Assembly: GCA_019614645.1 (NCBI GenBank)
Contig: JABWDB010000011.1
Span: 62,001-126,000 of the forward strand
Direction: 5' to 3'
DNA length: 64,000 nucleotides
Source: Stratiolaelaps scimitus
Lineage: Eukaryota > Arthropoda > Arachnida > Mesostigmata > Laelapidae
Shown here: piece by piece, positions 1 through 12,207 of the stretch
How positions within the stretch are numbered: the first letter of the stretch is position 1
Layout: each line of letters begins with the position of its first letter
Translations under genes and position numbers: made by a program
Notes under the pieces: model-generated
The model's input: only the letters and a program-made list of their open reading frames with translations
Databases searched by the model: none
Told to the model about the DNA's origin: nothing

Positions 1-1065
1 TGTGTACTTCTACCGGGCTTGGACCAGCGAAAGCTCCTTGTGGTACTGGGTACGACATTTATTTAGAGTTGCCTCTCTATGCCTCCTTATTATTTTGGAC
101 CAACTTTTTAGGGCATCATGCATAAATTATCAATAAATTAGACCTCTTCGAGCTACTCTTCTGACGTACCTGTGCAAATGATATTAATAAAAATAGATGG
201 TCTTAATGGGATCCAGCTACCAATATTCATTGTTGTTATAAATGTATATTTTACAAGTATAATATCACCATACTAATTCGTATCAGCACAGTTGTGGCTC
301 TTCCATCTGGCCACTTGAGACAGATGCATTCGTTGTCATAAGGGGCTTAATTTACCAATCCACAGATCCATTCGGCAGATTCCGACGATATTCTCGCAGT
401 AAAACTAGATATGCACCATTTGGCATACGAATATTCCTGCTAATATCGATGCAGTGAGTAGAATAATATATAGCAAACCGTGTCAAAAAAGGAGGCTGTT
501 ACCATGCGGACCAAGTCGCGGCCAGACAATAGTCGAATATATTGATGTGTTTGCTATACCAGAAAACGAGGCGCTACTGCCAATTGGTTAATAATGAACT
601 GGCTGTCGATCACTCGCTCTATAAGCGTCAGCCTGTCGTTCGTGCGGCCACATATTCGATTCGATGCTTATAACGAAGGACTATCGTAAGGCCTTAACGC
701 ACCCGCTAGGCTTGTCCCACGCCTTGTGAATGTCAGCTCTGGAATCTGTACGAAGTGGCCGTTGTTGGTTGAAGTGTACGAAGCGAATGAGACTCAACTG
801 ACTAAATCTAAGTTCTCTTCATTGATGCCGTACGTTATAATAGCTGGATGACGACATGAGCGAACAGATGGGCATGTCCGGCTAAACGCAACGGTATTAT
901 CTCAACGCCTGACACTAACTGAGAGATGTATGTTTACATATTATACTAGGGAATATTATATTACTATTCGATATATATATATGCATTTCGCGATCGACCT
1001 TCAAAATTCTCAATAGATGGCATCCATAGCTGTTGCTGCTTTATCCCTATAGAAAACAGCATATC
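1..1065. other. AT-rich intergenic or intronic spacer
   Basis: No open frame, RNA gene or repeat in this stretch could be supported. It is AT-rich with a short TA run near 970-985 just before the first SINE. I see no convincing exon. Confidence 0.5.
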
Positions 1066-1326
1066 GTGGATGGTCTAATGGTGAGCGTCTTGGACTGCTA
1101 GAGCGGAGGGACGTGTGGATTGGGTTTAAATCCTGTCAGACGCGGAGAATCTTTGGAGTTCATTATCATCTTTCTTGATGTGAAGATTCCTGCCAGGTAC
1201 GAGCAAGGTGGGGAAAATAAGCAAAGGTGACCCCGACAGGTTCTTATTGTAATACCTAAAAGGCGAAGAGCGGAGGCCTGTCAGATAGGGGGTCTGGCAG
1301 CTGAGGGTCAGCTCAATAAACAATAA
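1066..1326 (+). repeat. SINE family B, copy 1 (near full length, tRNA-like head)
   Basis: This is the most complete copy of family B. It starts with a tRNA-like head: a box-A-like stretch around 1070-1086 (GGTCTAATGGTGAGCG) and a box-B-like GGGTTTAAATCC at 1122-1133. A body follows, including CCCCGACAGG at 1231-1240 and GAGGCCTGTCAGATAGGG at 1273-1290, and the copy ends near CAGCTGAGGGTCAGCTC with an A-rich tail (AATAAACAATAA). The same body recurs at 1.5, 10.3, 25.3 and 48.4 kb. A tRNA head, unrelated body and A-rich tail are the usual layout of a SINE. No clear target-site duplication was found for this copy. Confidence 0.75.
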
Positions 1327-1496
1327 TTCCAAAGAAAGCGCCATACGATTTACGATACATACGCATATGCAAGTTACATACATCTAGACTGCATTTTTGC
1401 AAACGAAATACAGTATTCTTCAGGCATTGTAATGAGACGTTTACAGGATCATAATGAAAGGAATGATACATTCTATAGTTATTCGAGTACCTAGTT

Positions 1497-1645
1497 TTTG
1501 TTTTTTCCAGCTGACCCTCAGCTGTTCCCCTATCTGACAGGCCTCAGCTCTTAACCTTTTAGGTATTACTATGAGGACCTGTCGGGGCCACCTTTGCTTA
1601 TTCTCTTCTTTACTCGAGTAAGGAAGAGAATAAGCCTTCTCTTCC
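1497..1645 (-). repeat. SINE family B, copy 2, 5'-truncated, 18-bp target-site duplication, 5' inversion
   Basis: The minus strand carries the 3' half of family B, ending in an A-tail (T-rich at 1497-1506 on the plus strand). Perfect 18-bp direct repeats TTATTCGAGTACCTAGTT flank it at 1479-1496 and 1646-1663. At the element's 5' end, a piece of its own sequence is repeated in inverted orientation, making a 40-bp near-perfect palindrome at 1596-1635 (one mismatched pair, centre CTCGAG). Target-site duplication, A-tail and 5' inversion together indicate insertion by target-primed reverse transcription. Confidence 0.8.
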
Positions 1646-1910
1646 TTATTCGAGTACCTAGTTAGAATCGCGAATTGCTAATCGATTAAGCAGCCAGCTA
1701 TTCCGTATAAGTTGTCATGTAGAACAGTTAATAAATCACTTACCGCGCCCCGAAAACAGGTCAAGCAAGATTATATGACAAGGTGATTTTAAAAATACGA
1801 CGAGAGCAAAAATAGCACTAAGACCATTTCTTTGAAAGCAACAAGAGTAGTATCGCGCACCACGTGGCATAAATCATCTCTGGGGGGGCGAGTCCAGAAC
1901 GGCCTTTCTT

Positions 1911-2062
1911 GTAAAGGTAAAGGTAAAGGTATATTGGTTTATTAAAGGAGCTGCAATTTTACAATGCTTAAGCTCTCTTATATGTCACACAGCGGGGCTC
2001 GAACCTGCACCCTCTGGCTTCTGATAGCCAGAGACTTAGCCGCCCAAGCCACCGCGCTGACA
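1911..2062 (-). repeat. SINE family A, copy 1 (tRNA-derived head, TTTACC-repeat tail)
   Basis: On the minus strand the element reads as a tRNA-like head starting GTCAGCGCGGTGGCTTGG, with an A-box-like segment and a box B GGTTCGAGCCCC (plus-strand 1994-2005). A body follows (GACATATAAGAGAGCTTAAG), then an A/T-rich segment with AATAAACCAATA, and a tail of tandem CCTTTA units (1911-1930). The head has an acceptor-like pairing (GTCA with TGAC) and a long anticodon-like stem. The loop size is wrong for a working tRNA, and the body continues into a tail, so it is a SINE rather than a tRNA gene. Copies recur at 8.2, 24.4, 27.4, 32.2 and 51.9 kb. Confidence 0.75.
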
Positions 2063-4610
2063 CCGCGCTTGTTTCTCGCTGTATATGCTATAAAGACTAT
2101 GGGGGGCCCAGCGTTCGGTTTCCACTTGCCAGCTCATAAAGAAGGGTGCAAAATTCAAGCTTGCCCATATTTACAGACAATTTTGGAAAAAAAGAAAAAA
2201 CCCAGCAGACGCCGCAATGCAAATTTTACCTGGAAATGATTACTTGGGCTAGTTGCCGCGCTCCATCTCTCGCCGAAGGGAACGCCGAAGCTGGGCAGAA
2301 GCCGCTGGTAGAGAGGGTCTGGAACTACTCGGAAGTTGGTGCATCAAACTCTAGCTGTCGCCGACTATGCTGCAACTCTTGGGATCTGGTGAACAGATAC
2401 AGGTGAACTCCACGAAAACCCTGTTGGTGAGCTGTGCTGATTGTTATTTTTTGCTACAGTCACTGGTTGTGTAACGAAGTTCCAGGTGCCAAAAATTATT
2501 CAGCCTAAAAGGTACGTCTAAATTCACACGAGTACATGAGGTTTTTCGGATTTCCGTGATTCCGACATCCAAGGATATGATATACCCATAGAGGTCATAG
2601 TCTCACTACATTGTACGCGTGTATCAATCACCTTCCTACAAATTGATTGCCGAAACCTACAAAATCAAGATTATCGGTCGACACTAAGGGCGTTTCTCCC
2701 TTTTTTTTTCATTTTTTTAGTATTGGCCACCGGCAAAATAAAAGCGTGTATATTCAAGCGGTGCCAGGCTTATGTGAACAAAAGCACATTTTAACATCCA
2801 AATTCATCAGAAATTTGATCACCAATTTGGTAGTGCGACCTGAAGGACGGCACGCTAGGGATAGCCCTAGATACATGACTTTTGGGATCCTGAGCTCGAC
2901 TCGCCGCCGCTAATCGAACGGCAGAACGGTGAAAATTTACCGTTCAGAATATCATTTTACCGCACAGAGCACTGCTCCAATTGACGACAATGAATACCAT
3001 TCCAGCCGTCACCGGCAGGTAAACATATATACGAGCGTAGATCGCTAGCGTGATTGAGAACAGGAAGCGTATCGTGAAGAGATTCGCGCAGAGAGGCTCA
3101 ACTAATGCAGGAAAAACAACCTGTCCGCATTTGTAGTCCGTAACATGCCTCCCTTCGCAGCTCCGGTGAGTGGCGCATATCCGCTAGTTTTTAACCTGCC
3201 CCTCTATCTCAGCTTGAGCTATTCAGGATATTCAACGAAATATTCGTAACGCAAGCTTTTATGTAACCTATGTACGCTTTTATGCATCACGCACGTAAGC
3301 CACAAATAGCCTTATACAAACGCGGAGCAAGCACTGCAGGGGGGCGATCTACCAGCGACTTCAAGCCGTCTCGTAATTAAAAGAACCGCCTGAATAAGTG
3401 GCGTCTCATACGATTCGGGCACATCGCCCCCTTAGGCGTTCGAGACGAAGCGGAGCGTGCTCAAGCGGCCTGTTAGTCGGACTCCCCGTATTTGAATTGC
3501 CATTTGCGTAACTGCAATGCATGGCCAAGTGCATCGTGTATGAGATTGAGAGAAAACAGGAGGACGACGATAAATGGTCGTGGACGAGATGATACGCGTA
3601 CTTTGAATGACGCCTGAAAAAGTTTCAGACGAACGCCACTCAATGACTCGCCTTTCAAGCCACGTGAGGGCGGGGGGTGTCCTCTATTGTACGGCTTTCA
3701 CAGCGACCCGAGCAGCAGTGCGAATCTTTCATTGACCCGGAGGCAAGCACAGGTTGGTGCTTGTTTGCAGGTGGATCCCCTGATGATCGAGGGAGTAGGC
3801 CATCGCCTCACTGCTATATAGTCGGGTGAAAGAGAATTGACATATAATAGTATAAGCGCCGCTAGGCGAATACTTCTAACGGGTATGTTTACGGACGAAT
3901 TTTACCGATTCGACGCGGAGCTATCTGAGAAGATTTTTGGCTTTGACTATGACAGAGCACTTGCGCGTTAACAGCTTCCAGCAGTTTTCTCATGAAAACC
4001 ATGATTGGTTCGAGTCTATCATCGATTGGGCCCAGTCGCAGACATTGAAACGGTTTGAGGAGGTCCGAGGCTCTAAATCTTCATACAAATAGCATAACGA
4101 TGCAAGCCGGAATCTCAACGGAAAACAGTACAAATTCTCCTCTTAATATAAAACATCCTATAAAAATGTCCCTGACTGTATCAACCAACGCATCCAGATT
4201 GCTATTATACAATAGTTGTAACGCAATTGCCACAATTGATTTCGACTCCATGGAGACCATGCGCAAGGAATCCAGAAGTCGGTGAACCTCTCTAATGAAT
4301 CCTAGACGAGGGTGTTCTGCCTGTGCGAGCATAACGCCACAACTCTGCTGCAGGAAGAACGTATATTTTCGAATGCAGCCAAATTATTCTTATCACAGAC
4401 CCGTATAACCTGGGATTTCCGAGTTCCTTCCTGAAGCAGCAGAAATCTCAAATTTGAATGGACGAACCACGCCGCGGCTGCTGGCACGACACCCCATTTC
4501 ATACAACAACGCAGCCGCGGCAATTAGTCACCTAGTTAAAAACGTTTGGACTATGTTACGCATGGGATCGTGTGCTAGAAATATGTTAACGATGTGGCCA
4601 GCCCGTTAGG
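2063..4610. other. Spacer, no supported gene
   Basis: Only short open frames are present. A poly-T tract lies at 2700-2720. I see no convincing exon, RNA gene or repeat family member. Confidence 0.45.
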
Positions 4611-5075
4611 ATGCCACGTGGACCCTGCAGGAAGAGCGATAAGGGTGCTGTTTTTCGCAGAGAGAGAGAATTGCAGAAACCTACAAACTCGCTCGAATTA
4701 ACGAACTCTCACCGCGCAGAGTTAGTTAGCTTGGGCGAGCTCATTCGAGCTCAGCAACTCGAGAGGATTAATTATTTATTTGGCAACGTCGCGCTTACGA
4801 CTGAAGTAGCGCTATTGATCGATCAATTCGTCTCGGGTCGAATTGCGGCATTCGGTTCAATGGCGAATACAGTTCGTGGGACCGAGGAAACTACGGGGAC
4901 TAAGCGAGACGAGGGTTATCAATTAGTGAAATCGAAAAATGTTTGTGAACAACAATTAGAATCGTTGAAAAATCGAAACTTGCTGGCTGTACTGGTCCCT
5001 TTGAAGATATTCCTTTCTCTCTCGATAGGGGGGTCCGCCTATACCGATGATATCTGGCACGCGAAACTTAACTGA
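4611..5075 (+). CDS. Candidate open frame, 154 codons, unknown
   Basis: An uninterrupted frame starts at an ATG and runs 154 codons; the same frame is open back to a TAA at 4587-4589. The composition is balanced, with a helical-looking middle (residues 30-75, Leu/Glu/Gln/Arg-rich) and a hydrophobic stretch near residues 125-140 (LLAVLVPLKIFLSLSIGG). I recognise no family. It could be a host single-exon gene, part of a retroelement gag, or chance. There is no clear promoter or polyadenylation signal and no homologous copy elsewhere in the window. Confidence 0.25.
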   Translation: MPRGPCRKSDKGAVFRRERELQKPTNSLELTNSHRAELVSLGELIRAQQLERINYLFGNVALTTEVALLIDQFVSGRIAAFGSMANTVRGTEETTGTKRDEGYQLVKSKNVCEQQLESLKNRNLLAVLVPLKIFLSLSIGGSAYTDDIWHAKLN

Positions 5076-5079
5076 GAAG

Positions 5080-8000
5080 CACGACCAACGCTTAATTTTG
5101 TTGTCTGTTAGATTAAAGCTTGACTTTGATTTAATCTGCATTAGCAGCGATTAGCTGGAAGTGTGCACTAAACTGCGTCAAGCCATCGATTCATCCCAAC
5201 TCAAACTTTTAATCTACAAGGGTAAAAATGCTCGTTGTTGTGGGCAGGGAGTCTTTGTTAACGCGCAAAACAGCGAAGCGATTTGAGTTTCAATCCGACC
5301 AGCGACAGATAGCGATGCTGCCTTCGATTGTACGCTTGGCGACTTGGCGACTCGTTCGTATATAACTGGCATCCAATACCGACTGGATACTGGTGTTCCA
5401 ATTCATCCACACAAGCTTAACTCGAAACCAAGTAAGGTTTATTTGTCATAATCATAACAGGTGGGCAAATCGTTTGGGCAAATCGGCCCAAGTAAGCGAC
5501 TCATGAGTGCACTGTCAGTAAATATCGATCATCTCACTGATGCGGTCCCCTGCTTTCATCTGGAACCTCCCTAAGAATCGACTCTTGGTCAATTTACCTT
5601 GTTTGCCGTCAACATTTCGGCTGTCCACTGCTGCTGCAGTCGTATCCGCCTTGAGTACGATGATCTCCACTGCCCTGCTACAAATTCATATAATGATATG
5701 GTACACCTATTCTTGGCATTTGATCCGTGATAGCGGCCCGACGTGAGAAGCCCGTTATTCAGATAAGGCGGCTTTCAGAAGAAAGCGATTCACTCGACCC
5801 ATGGTCTCGTCTGATATTTCTATTCGAAATAACCACTCAACGGATTCTCGACTGCCGCATGTACACGTCTTCCAACATACGCAAGGAAGGTTTAGACCAA
5901 CCGTGAACAGGTACGTTCTTTTGATGCGATATTTCTTCGTCAACAGGTCTCCAGATAGAAGAATAGAGTAAATGTTACAACCAAGCAGAACTGCCTAATG
6001 ATATGCAAACATCGCGCAATACCCATATGTGATTTAGGGGCGCGCGCCCGCAGGCGTGTCTCCCGCTCGTATTTTATTGTTGCATCTAATTTGAAGTTTT
6101 TAGGGAAAGTTCTATTGGTGAGTTGTGCCCCAGGGGGGGGGCAATCCTGTAATCCATAGACGACCTCGTTCTTCGCAGCCTGATAGAGAAATCACATAGG
6201 CCTGTCAGATCCATAATGGATGGATGTTTGCCAATACATATGGTTGGCTTGCGGAACCGATCGATTGAGAAATGCCGACCAAAAATGATTTTTCAGCTGA
6301 CATGAGAGAATACTGTTCCTATTTGATTACTTTTGATTAGCAAGCAAATCGAATCAAAGTACGATTTCAAATGAAAAAAAATAATTGTTGCCCTAGTTCT
6401 GAGAACAGAATATACAGGGGTGGAAGTGGACGTCGTCAACTTACAGCTAAAGATACGACTTCTAGCCTATGGGGAAAAGTAGGTTTGACGTTGAAATCGA
6501 CGTCAGCGCAACTGTAACTGTCCTCATTTGAAACCCTTTGAGCTAACTTCGACCCCAGAACGATCAAACCGCTCCGTGAAGTAAGTCGCCTCTTGTCGGC
6601 ACCACGCAAACCCATGGACATCTCATTGTCAGCACTGTTCGGAGTGCTCGCTTTCATCTATTATTGACGCTATATACACGCGAGAGACGGACGCCTGCGC
6701 AGATCATTCACAGACCTATCGGCAAGACCCCTAATGCTACCATTGAACGGCGGGTTTCTTGTTGTTGTCTAGACAATCCCTCGCTATGGCACTGGTGGCA
6801 CGTAGGTGGAAGGCTTCCTATAGACCAGCAGGTTGTTGTGTTCGCTGCGAGCAGACCCAGAACCAGCCACGACACGAAAACACTTCGTATGCGAACAGTT
6901 GAGTATAGACGGGGCAAGTAATAAAAACGTTGCGAAAACTGCATATGCCCGAATCAGGGGTTACGCAGAGACGCTTGCACGCCACTGAGTTAAGACATGG
7001 CCACAGAAATGTTTCTGCAAGCGCAATTAGTTTTTCTTTTTTATCGCGTAAGTGCTTTGACGACAAAGACCACAGCCACAACAACTAATGAAATTATAGA
7101 CCCATTCCACCATCATTTTGTGGTGTCTGTGTCTATGTATGTGTGTGTGTGTGTGTTTGTCTATACATCATATATATATCGCTTTGCTTAGTGTATACGC
7201 ATGTAAATCGGCGGCTTTGTGAGATCAGTATCGTGCCGTCATATTGAGCGCACAAGGGTACCGATTTGTACGTATATATATATATATATATACGCTATGA
7301 TGATGTGGCGCTCGTTAAGATAGGAGCCCTGGGGTATCCCTATACAAGCCAAGAAGACCCCCGTCGCTAGCTATATTGAGTAAATAATAACAATAATTGA
7401 ATAAATATGACAGTTCGTCTTTTACCGCAGAGCGCGCTGGTGGGGTAAGGTGGTCAGATACCACCCAGACGCTTGCTTGCGGCACGGTATAGCGACGACG
7501 CCGCAAACCGGGTGAATCCGAGGAGCATAAGGCCTGAACCCAACGAATAAATATAAGGCCCGTTAAGGCCAGCCCTATATTATCTAAGGCCTGCTTGACT
7601 GGCTTTGTGTCTCACGGATCCGCTATTTCACTCACGCTGTCATATCTCTCTGTTTCTTGTACTCGCTTTATCCCGAGCAGCTCGTCCCAGCATATTTATG
7701 CAATCAGTCCCGCCTCACTACCACTGTGCTACCCACAGCTGCAATTCGATAAATCGATAAAACATTGATATTTATTGGGAAGCGGCTTCGCTAGCATATG
7801 CTAACCAGCGACTCGCAGAGAACGCCAGCAGGTGGCAACAACGCAGGTCAATCTGAGCATTGTCCAGGTCAGGTCAGAAGTTTCGGGGTGAGATGAAATT
7901 CTAGTATCTCATGACGGAGTTTCAAGTGTCGGCAAAACACGCGGACAAATGCAAATCGCGAGATACGAACCCCACAAATCGTGAGCAGCAGTCGCAGGTT

Positions 8001-8165
8001 TTGTGGCTTCTGGTTTGCCCTAATAGAGAATACATCAAATTGTACTGCTGTAGACAATCGTTTTGGTGGGCAAAGCTGCCCGCCGGGTGGAATCAGTTAT
8101 ATTGTGCTTGACTTGTCGATGACACCTGTACATTAGGTGCTAAGAAGATGTCAGCATATCATATC
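5080..8165. other. Spacer with a (TA)n run and a small exon-like frame
   Basis: This stretch is mostly featureless. At 6997-7047 an ATG in fair context (GACATGG) opens 17 codons and ends at GTAAGTGC, a good splice donor match, so a tiny first coding exon is possible but weakly supported. A pure (TA)n array lies at 7273-7293, and a TG run at 7138-7156. At 6199-6210 a short stretch (AGGCCTGTCAGAT) resembles SINE family B but is too short to call. Confidence 0.4.
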
Positions 8166-8170
8166 ATAAT

Positions 8171-8222
8171 CAAATGTTTATTCTCAGAACTGCAATATAC
8201 ATACATATGCTTAAGTTCTCGG
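8171..8222 (-). repeat. SINE family A, copy 2 (3' fragment)
   Basis: This is a diverged 3' fragment of family A in the orientation of copy 1: the T-rich tail side, then CAGAACTGCA, then ATGCTTAAGTTCTC, matching the body of the copies at 27.4 and 1.9 kb. The tRNA-like head is missing. Confidence 0.55.
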
Positions 8223-8563
8223 TAAAAAAAAAGTAAAAAGGTTGATTGCACCTCGTTTGGCTATTGCCATTTTTGACACAAATGTGTGACCTCAACGAAG
8301 TCGAGCAGAATGTGAAGTGGGATGGCCGCTAATATTCTGGTAAATCTGTTACTCATCACAGTGAGGTATTGCCACGGGCCGTCTGTGCTATACGAAAGTC
8401 TTGATATTCTATCCTGAGGAACAAAATTCTAATGAAATGAATGTGACCATGAAAATCGCTGGCCATTAAACGTGGCGATATGAGCCAACCCTGCCAAATA
8501 TGATGTAAGAGCAAACCGAGGTGGCATAGAACTAAAATTTAATAATACTGATCTGACCGAACG

Positions 8564-8908
8564 CTAGCCGCAGCAAACTGTTTGAATCACTTCGAGATAA
8601 TTCGAACTTCGTTCAGCCACGCTGCCCGTTGTTCGCTTACTTGCGTTCATCCGGATGACGGTTCTTTGTTGGGCTGTTTTTTTTTTTTTCGCAATGTCAA
8701 TTAAAATCCCAGTCATTTGAGTCAGTGGAATACGATAGACCCGGGTCACGGCATGGCCTTTATTTCTGCTCATCCACAACATAAAGCAAATCAAAGCGCA
8801 ACGTGTGCTGCCAACTATTACTGTTGGTGATACAAATCTCGAATAATTGCTTGGATTTAGGCACTTTTCTATCTGCCGTACATATTTCTGCACTTTGTGC
8901 TCCCCCAC
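8564..8908 (-). CDS. Candidate open frame, about 114 codons, unknown
   Basis: The minus-strand frame is open for about 114 codons and translates to a mixed sequence containing a hydrophobic segment near residues 27-45 and a Lys-rich run that comes from a poly-T tract at 8679-8690. No family is recognised and no good splice signals were seen at the edges. The chance explanation is at least as likely. Confidence 0.15.
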   Translation of the reverse strand: MGEHKVQKYVRQIEKCLNPSNYSRFVSPTVIVGSTRCALICFMLWMSRNKGHAVTRVYRIPLTQMTGILIDIAKKKKTAQQRTVIRMNASKRTTGSVAERSSNYLEVIQTVCCG

Positions 8909-8909
8909 G

Positions 8910-9860
8910 TCTGCCTTCGATACTAGTACCTCAATCTGTCAAGAAGCTCTATTGCTTAGGTAGATGAGTACACGATCGGCTCGCCTCATCTATGTCGAGT
9001 TGCCTGGCCGAGCAGCGGGACTCAGCCTCACCCCTATGACACTAACGGACTGAAGTGACATCATCCTATTGACGTTCTTGTTCGATTAACATTGACTTCT
9101 GCATTTGTCTAACTGGGTTATAACTGGGTACATTTCCACCGATGGTCGCGGCCCTCACCGGCTGTGGGGTGACTCTCTCCTCGAGTTTCTCTGCTTCTCT
9201 TCACGCAGTGGCTAAGGGTGCCCCGCTCTAAGTTATCGATTGTATCTAGATGCTGTTCACTGGCTTAACATTAGTCCAGAATATTACGTTAACATCAATA
9301 TGTTAAACCTGTGCACGCAGGTCTACAAAGCTCTATCTGTCTTGTGTGTAATTCATATCGAGACGACGACAATGAAAATATACTCAACTTTCAACAATAA
9401 CAATAATTGTTCAGAGTAGTACATTTTAGTTATATTTATCTAAGTGGGCAACAATTGTACTCGCTGAAGATGAAATACATATAAGAGTAGCCTTCGATAA
9501 CATCTTCATTTGCAAGCAATCCTCCTAAGTGCAATAGAGTAGCCACTATCCTCAACGAATCACTCAAGCCCCCACATGACTAGGCATATTTCCCAGCTGT
9601 CTCTCCTTCTGCACCGCGACGATTCCATTGCCTAGCCCAGCCGATACGGATCTGGCAAGTATTCCTCCCGCGAGTTTTTTCTATTTTGCCCGTAAAAGGT
9701 AGCTTTCGCAAAACGCGCGAACATAGACATTGCTGGTCACGCACGCCTTGCACCATTACGCATACATCGATGACCTCTATAGTTCCGCTTTTACTGCGTT
9801 AGCTATAATACTTTGATCTGGGTCCTGGCCACCGGGGGCGCCGATTCCGGCGGGGTCGCC
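8910..9860. other. Spacer, nothing supported
   Basis: No open frame, repeat copy or RNA gene could be supported here. Confidence 0.45.
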
Positions 9861-9864
9861 AAAG

Positions 9865-10098
9865 TCAAGGATATACTCGTATCTCTTCTGCTAAGTCGCC
9901 TGATCTCCTATGCAAACAATAATGTAACCGGAGGGTGATACCCCGTCGCCATCTCCGGCCTCGGGCGACGCCGACCCGAGAGACCTTATTTCCATCTGGC
10001 CAGCGAGCCAGCCATCCATCGGCACAAGGATCTTGTGAGGCCAAAGGGAAAACACCGAAGATCGTGCGATTAGCGATCGCCGACGACGACGCCGACAA
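9865..10098 (-). CDS. Candidate exon, GC-rich open frame, unknown
   Basis: The minus-strand frame uses codons with C/G third positions and an RNY pattern over its first 45 codons (SASSSAIANRTIFGVFPLAS and onward). It is preceded by a pyrimidine-rich stretch ending CCGCAAG, which could be a splice acceptor. An internal AAG|GTCTCTC could serve as a donor near codon 38. The opposite strand also has a 63-codon frame here. No family is recognised. Confidence 0.25.
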   Translation of the reverse strand: MSASSSAIANRTIFGVFPLASQDPCADGWLARWPDGNKVSRVGVARGRRWRRGITLRLHYCLHRRSGDLAEEIRVYP

Positions 10099-10338
10099 CG
10101 TTACCTTGCGGCAAAGTATTCGATAGAGCGAGGAAAATGGCGTCTACCAGGATCTCGCTTCCTCTCGTACACTGTATTTTGGCTTGGACCTTCGCTTGAC
10201 CGTTCGAGTTCGTTGGGTCACCGCGAGCGTCCGGTCATTTACTTAAGCTCGCAGAACAGCCGGGCTCACGCAGACACGAAGATCACAAACTGTATATATA
10301 TATATATATATAATGCACCCGGTAATAGGTATATACAT

Positions 10339-10401
10339 TAAGAGCTGAGGCCTGTCAGATAGGGAAACAGCTGAGGGTCAGCTCGAAAAAAAAAAAAAAA
10401 G
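10339..10401 (+). repeat. SINE family B, copy 3, 63-bp 3' end with perfect 15-bp target-site duplication
   Basis: Only the last part of family B is present (GAGCTGAGGCCTGTCAGAT to CAGCTGAGGGTCAGCTCG), followed by a run of 15 A residues. It is flanked by perfect 15-bp direct repeats AATAGGTATATACAT at 10324-10338 and 10402-10416. Heavy 5' truncation, a poly-A tail and an intact duplication indicate a fairly recent insertion by target-primed reverse transcription. A (TA)n array lies just upstream at 10292-10312. Confidence 0.85.
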
Positions 10402-10419
10402 AATAGGTATATACATACA

Positions 10420-11525
10420 TAGGATGTTCAGAAAATAACGCAGTTTTATGAGCGAGTAACCAACATCTGACGGTTTCGGAGGTAAGCTTCCGTAAATATT
10501 TCCTCTTTTTTACCTGTAAACGTATTCCGGTGTGGTTTAAGTCGGAAAAGAAGGAGATTAATTTTTTTTTTAATTATTTACCTATCTCTCTCAAATTTTA
10601 GAGGACGTTGAACGTTGATTAAAATTCCACCAGATTTTGAATATTTTGACGAACGTTTGACGCACGTGAGATAACTATTTGTGAGTTTTTCCTCATTTTT
10701 GTTGCTTTAGCCTAGACGGTACTATGTATTAAATTATTGTATGTATTAAATTAATAAATGGGCATAGTCCGAAGAAATAAAACACAACAACGCAGGGTTG
10801 TAAGGTTTCCTTCGGAACCGTTAAAATTTAGATTAACATTTCATATGGTTGCATATCTTGCTGAACATTCTTTATATGAAGATGCTTAGTATTAAAGTGC
10901 CTTTTATTTATTGGCTCTACACAATGTGGTGGTCTCTGTGTGGCCCTTCCTTTACCAGAAAAAAAAACATTTGTCAGGAGCGGGGCTAATACTTCCATTC
11001 GCAGCCGATTGAAAATGTTGGCGATACCACCACCATTGGAATCTTAGAATGTTATCGCAAAAAGCGGTTTTTCGCTGGACATCGTCGACGTACGTCGCAG
11101 AAGGATGCCGCATATCACCTATGGATTATGCAATATAATACATCGTATTGTATTCCGCGATCCGGTAGGTTAGTAACGGCTGGTATCTATTATATATATA
11201 TATAGTATTCGATACGATTCGTGCAACTCAAGCTTGTACAACTTGCCCACAAACTCAATACGATAAATCACAAACAAGGTAATAAAATGGATATCACGTC
11301 AAATTGCATATAATGTATAATAGGTTGATTAAAACTCGTGTATAGCAATCATTCGACGGGGAAAAACGTTTACTCAAATCGAACAATTATCTCTTGCAAT
11401 AGGTACGAAAAAGGCTCTAGCGAAAATCAATAATAAATACTCGAAACGATTCACATTTCGATGCTCAGAAACTCAGGCGCACAGAGTCGCACAGAAATAC
11501 AACGACAACTTTCAAATATCCTGCG
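10420..11525. other. AT-rich spacer
   Basis: Low-complexity AT-rich DNA with a short (TA)n at 11191-11206. No exon, RNA gene or known repeat could be supported. Confidence 0.45.
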
Positions 11526-11529
11526 CTAC

Positions 11530-12064
11530 TTATGCCCGAGCAACAATTCTCTGCGAATCCTCATCCGGCCTCAACGGAGTGGAGAAAAAGGCGAATTGGC
11601 CGAAAACCGAGTCATATTGCCTTGCTATTGAGTTTGATTGAAGCTGCCCGGTGAGAGGACGTCTGACATTCAAGGAGAACTTCGCGTCCGTTTGGGGACC
11701 CCCAGCAGCGAACCATCTCTGGTGGGGAAGGCCACGCCCAGCGCGCGTCACACATGAACAACAAGGCCCACGGCATACGCTCGCACACACACAAGAACAG
11801 CTCCCACCGTGTCCCGCCCCAGCTCGCTTCGTCCCTAAGTGTACGACCGATTCGAACACCACAAACACGAGCGTACTCACATACGAGGCTACTCGTTCGC
11901 TGTGCGAGGCGGGCCACGTCGTTCGATGGACCCGGTGTACGAGTACGACCCGAATCGAGGCTAGTCTAACTCTTTGCTGTCGGTTCGTCTTGCCTGACGA
12001 CGTTCAGATAGGGAGGCTTGGGCAAAAGAAAATGGAAGGTGAGGGGATAGTGAATAGCGAATAA
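11530..12064. other. GC-rich island with overlapping open frames on both strands
   Basis: This is a GC-rich, CpG-containing stretch. The plus strand has a 137-codon frame (11651-12064) and the minus strand a 116-codon frame (11530-11880). Both translate to plausible compositions and neither matches a family I know. GTGAGTACG on the minus strand near 11880 is a good splice donor sequence. The stretch may be a 5' exon or a promoter-associated CpG island. The coding strand cannot be decided by eye. Confidence 0.3.
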
Positions 12065-12207
12065 GTTGGCAAAGCTGGACCGACAATAGGGAGAGGGGCA
12101 GCAGAGAGAAGAGGAGGCCCGTGGCCCGTGGGTTGGTGCTTGAGCAGAGGGGAGGAACGCCGAGCAAAAGGTCCTCGCAGGGCTGCTTTTTGTTGTTCGC
12201 CTTTGAC

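Noticed and set aside
1911..2062. Functional tRNA gene
   Set aside because: Box A and B are present, but the anticodon loop does not fold correctly and the sequence continues into a SINE body and tail; several copies exist.
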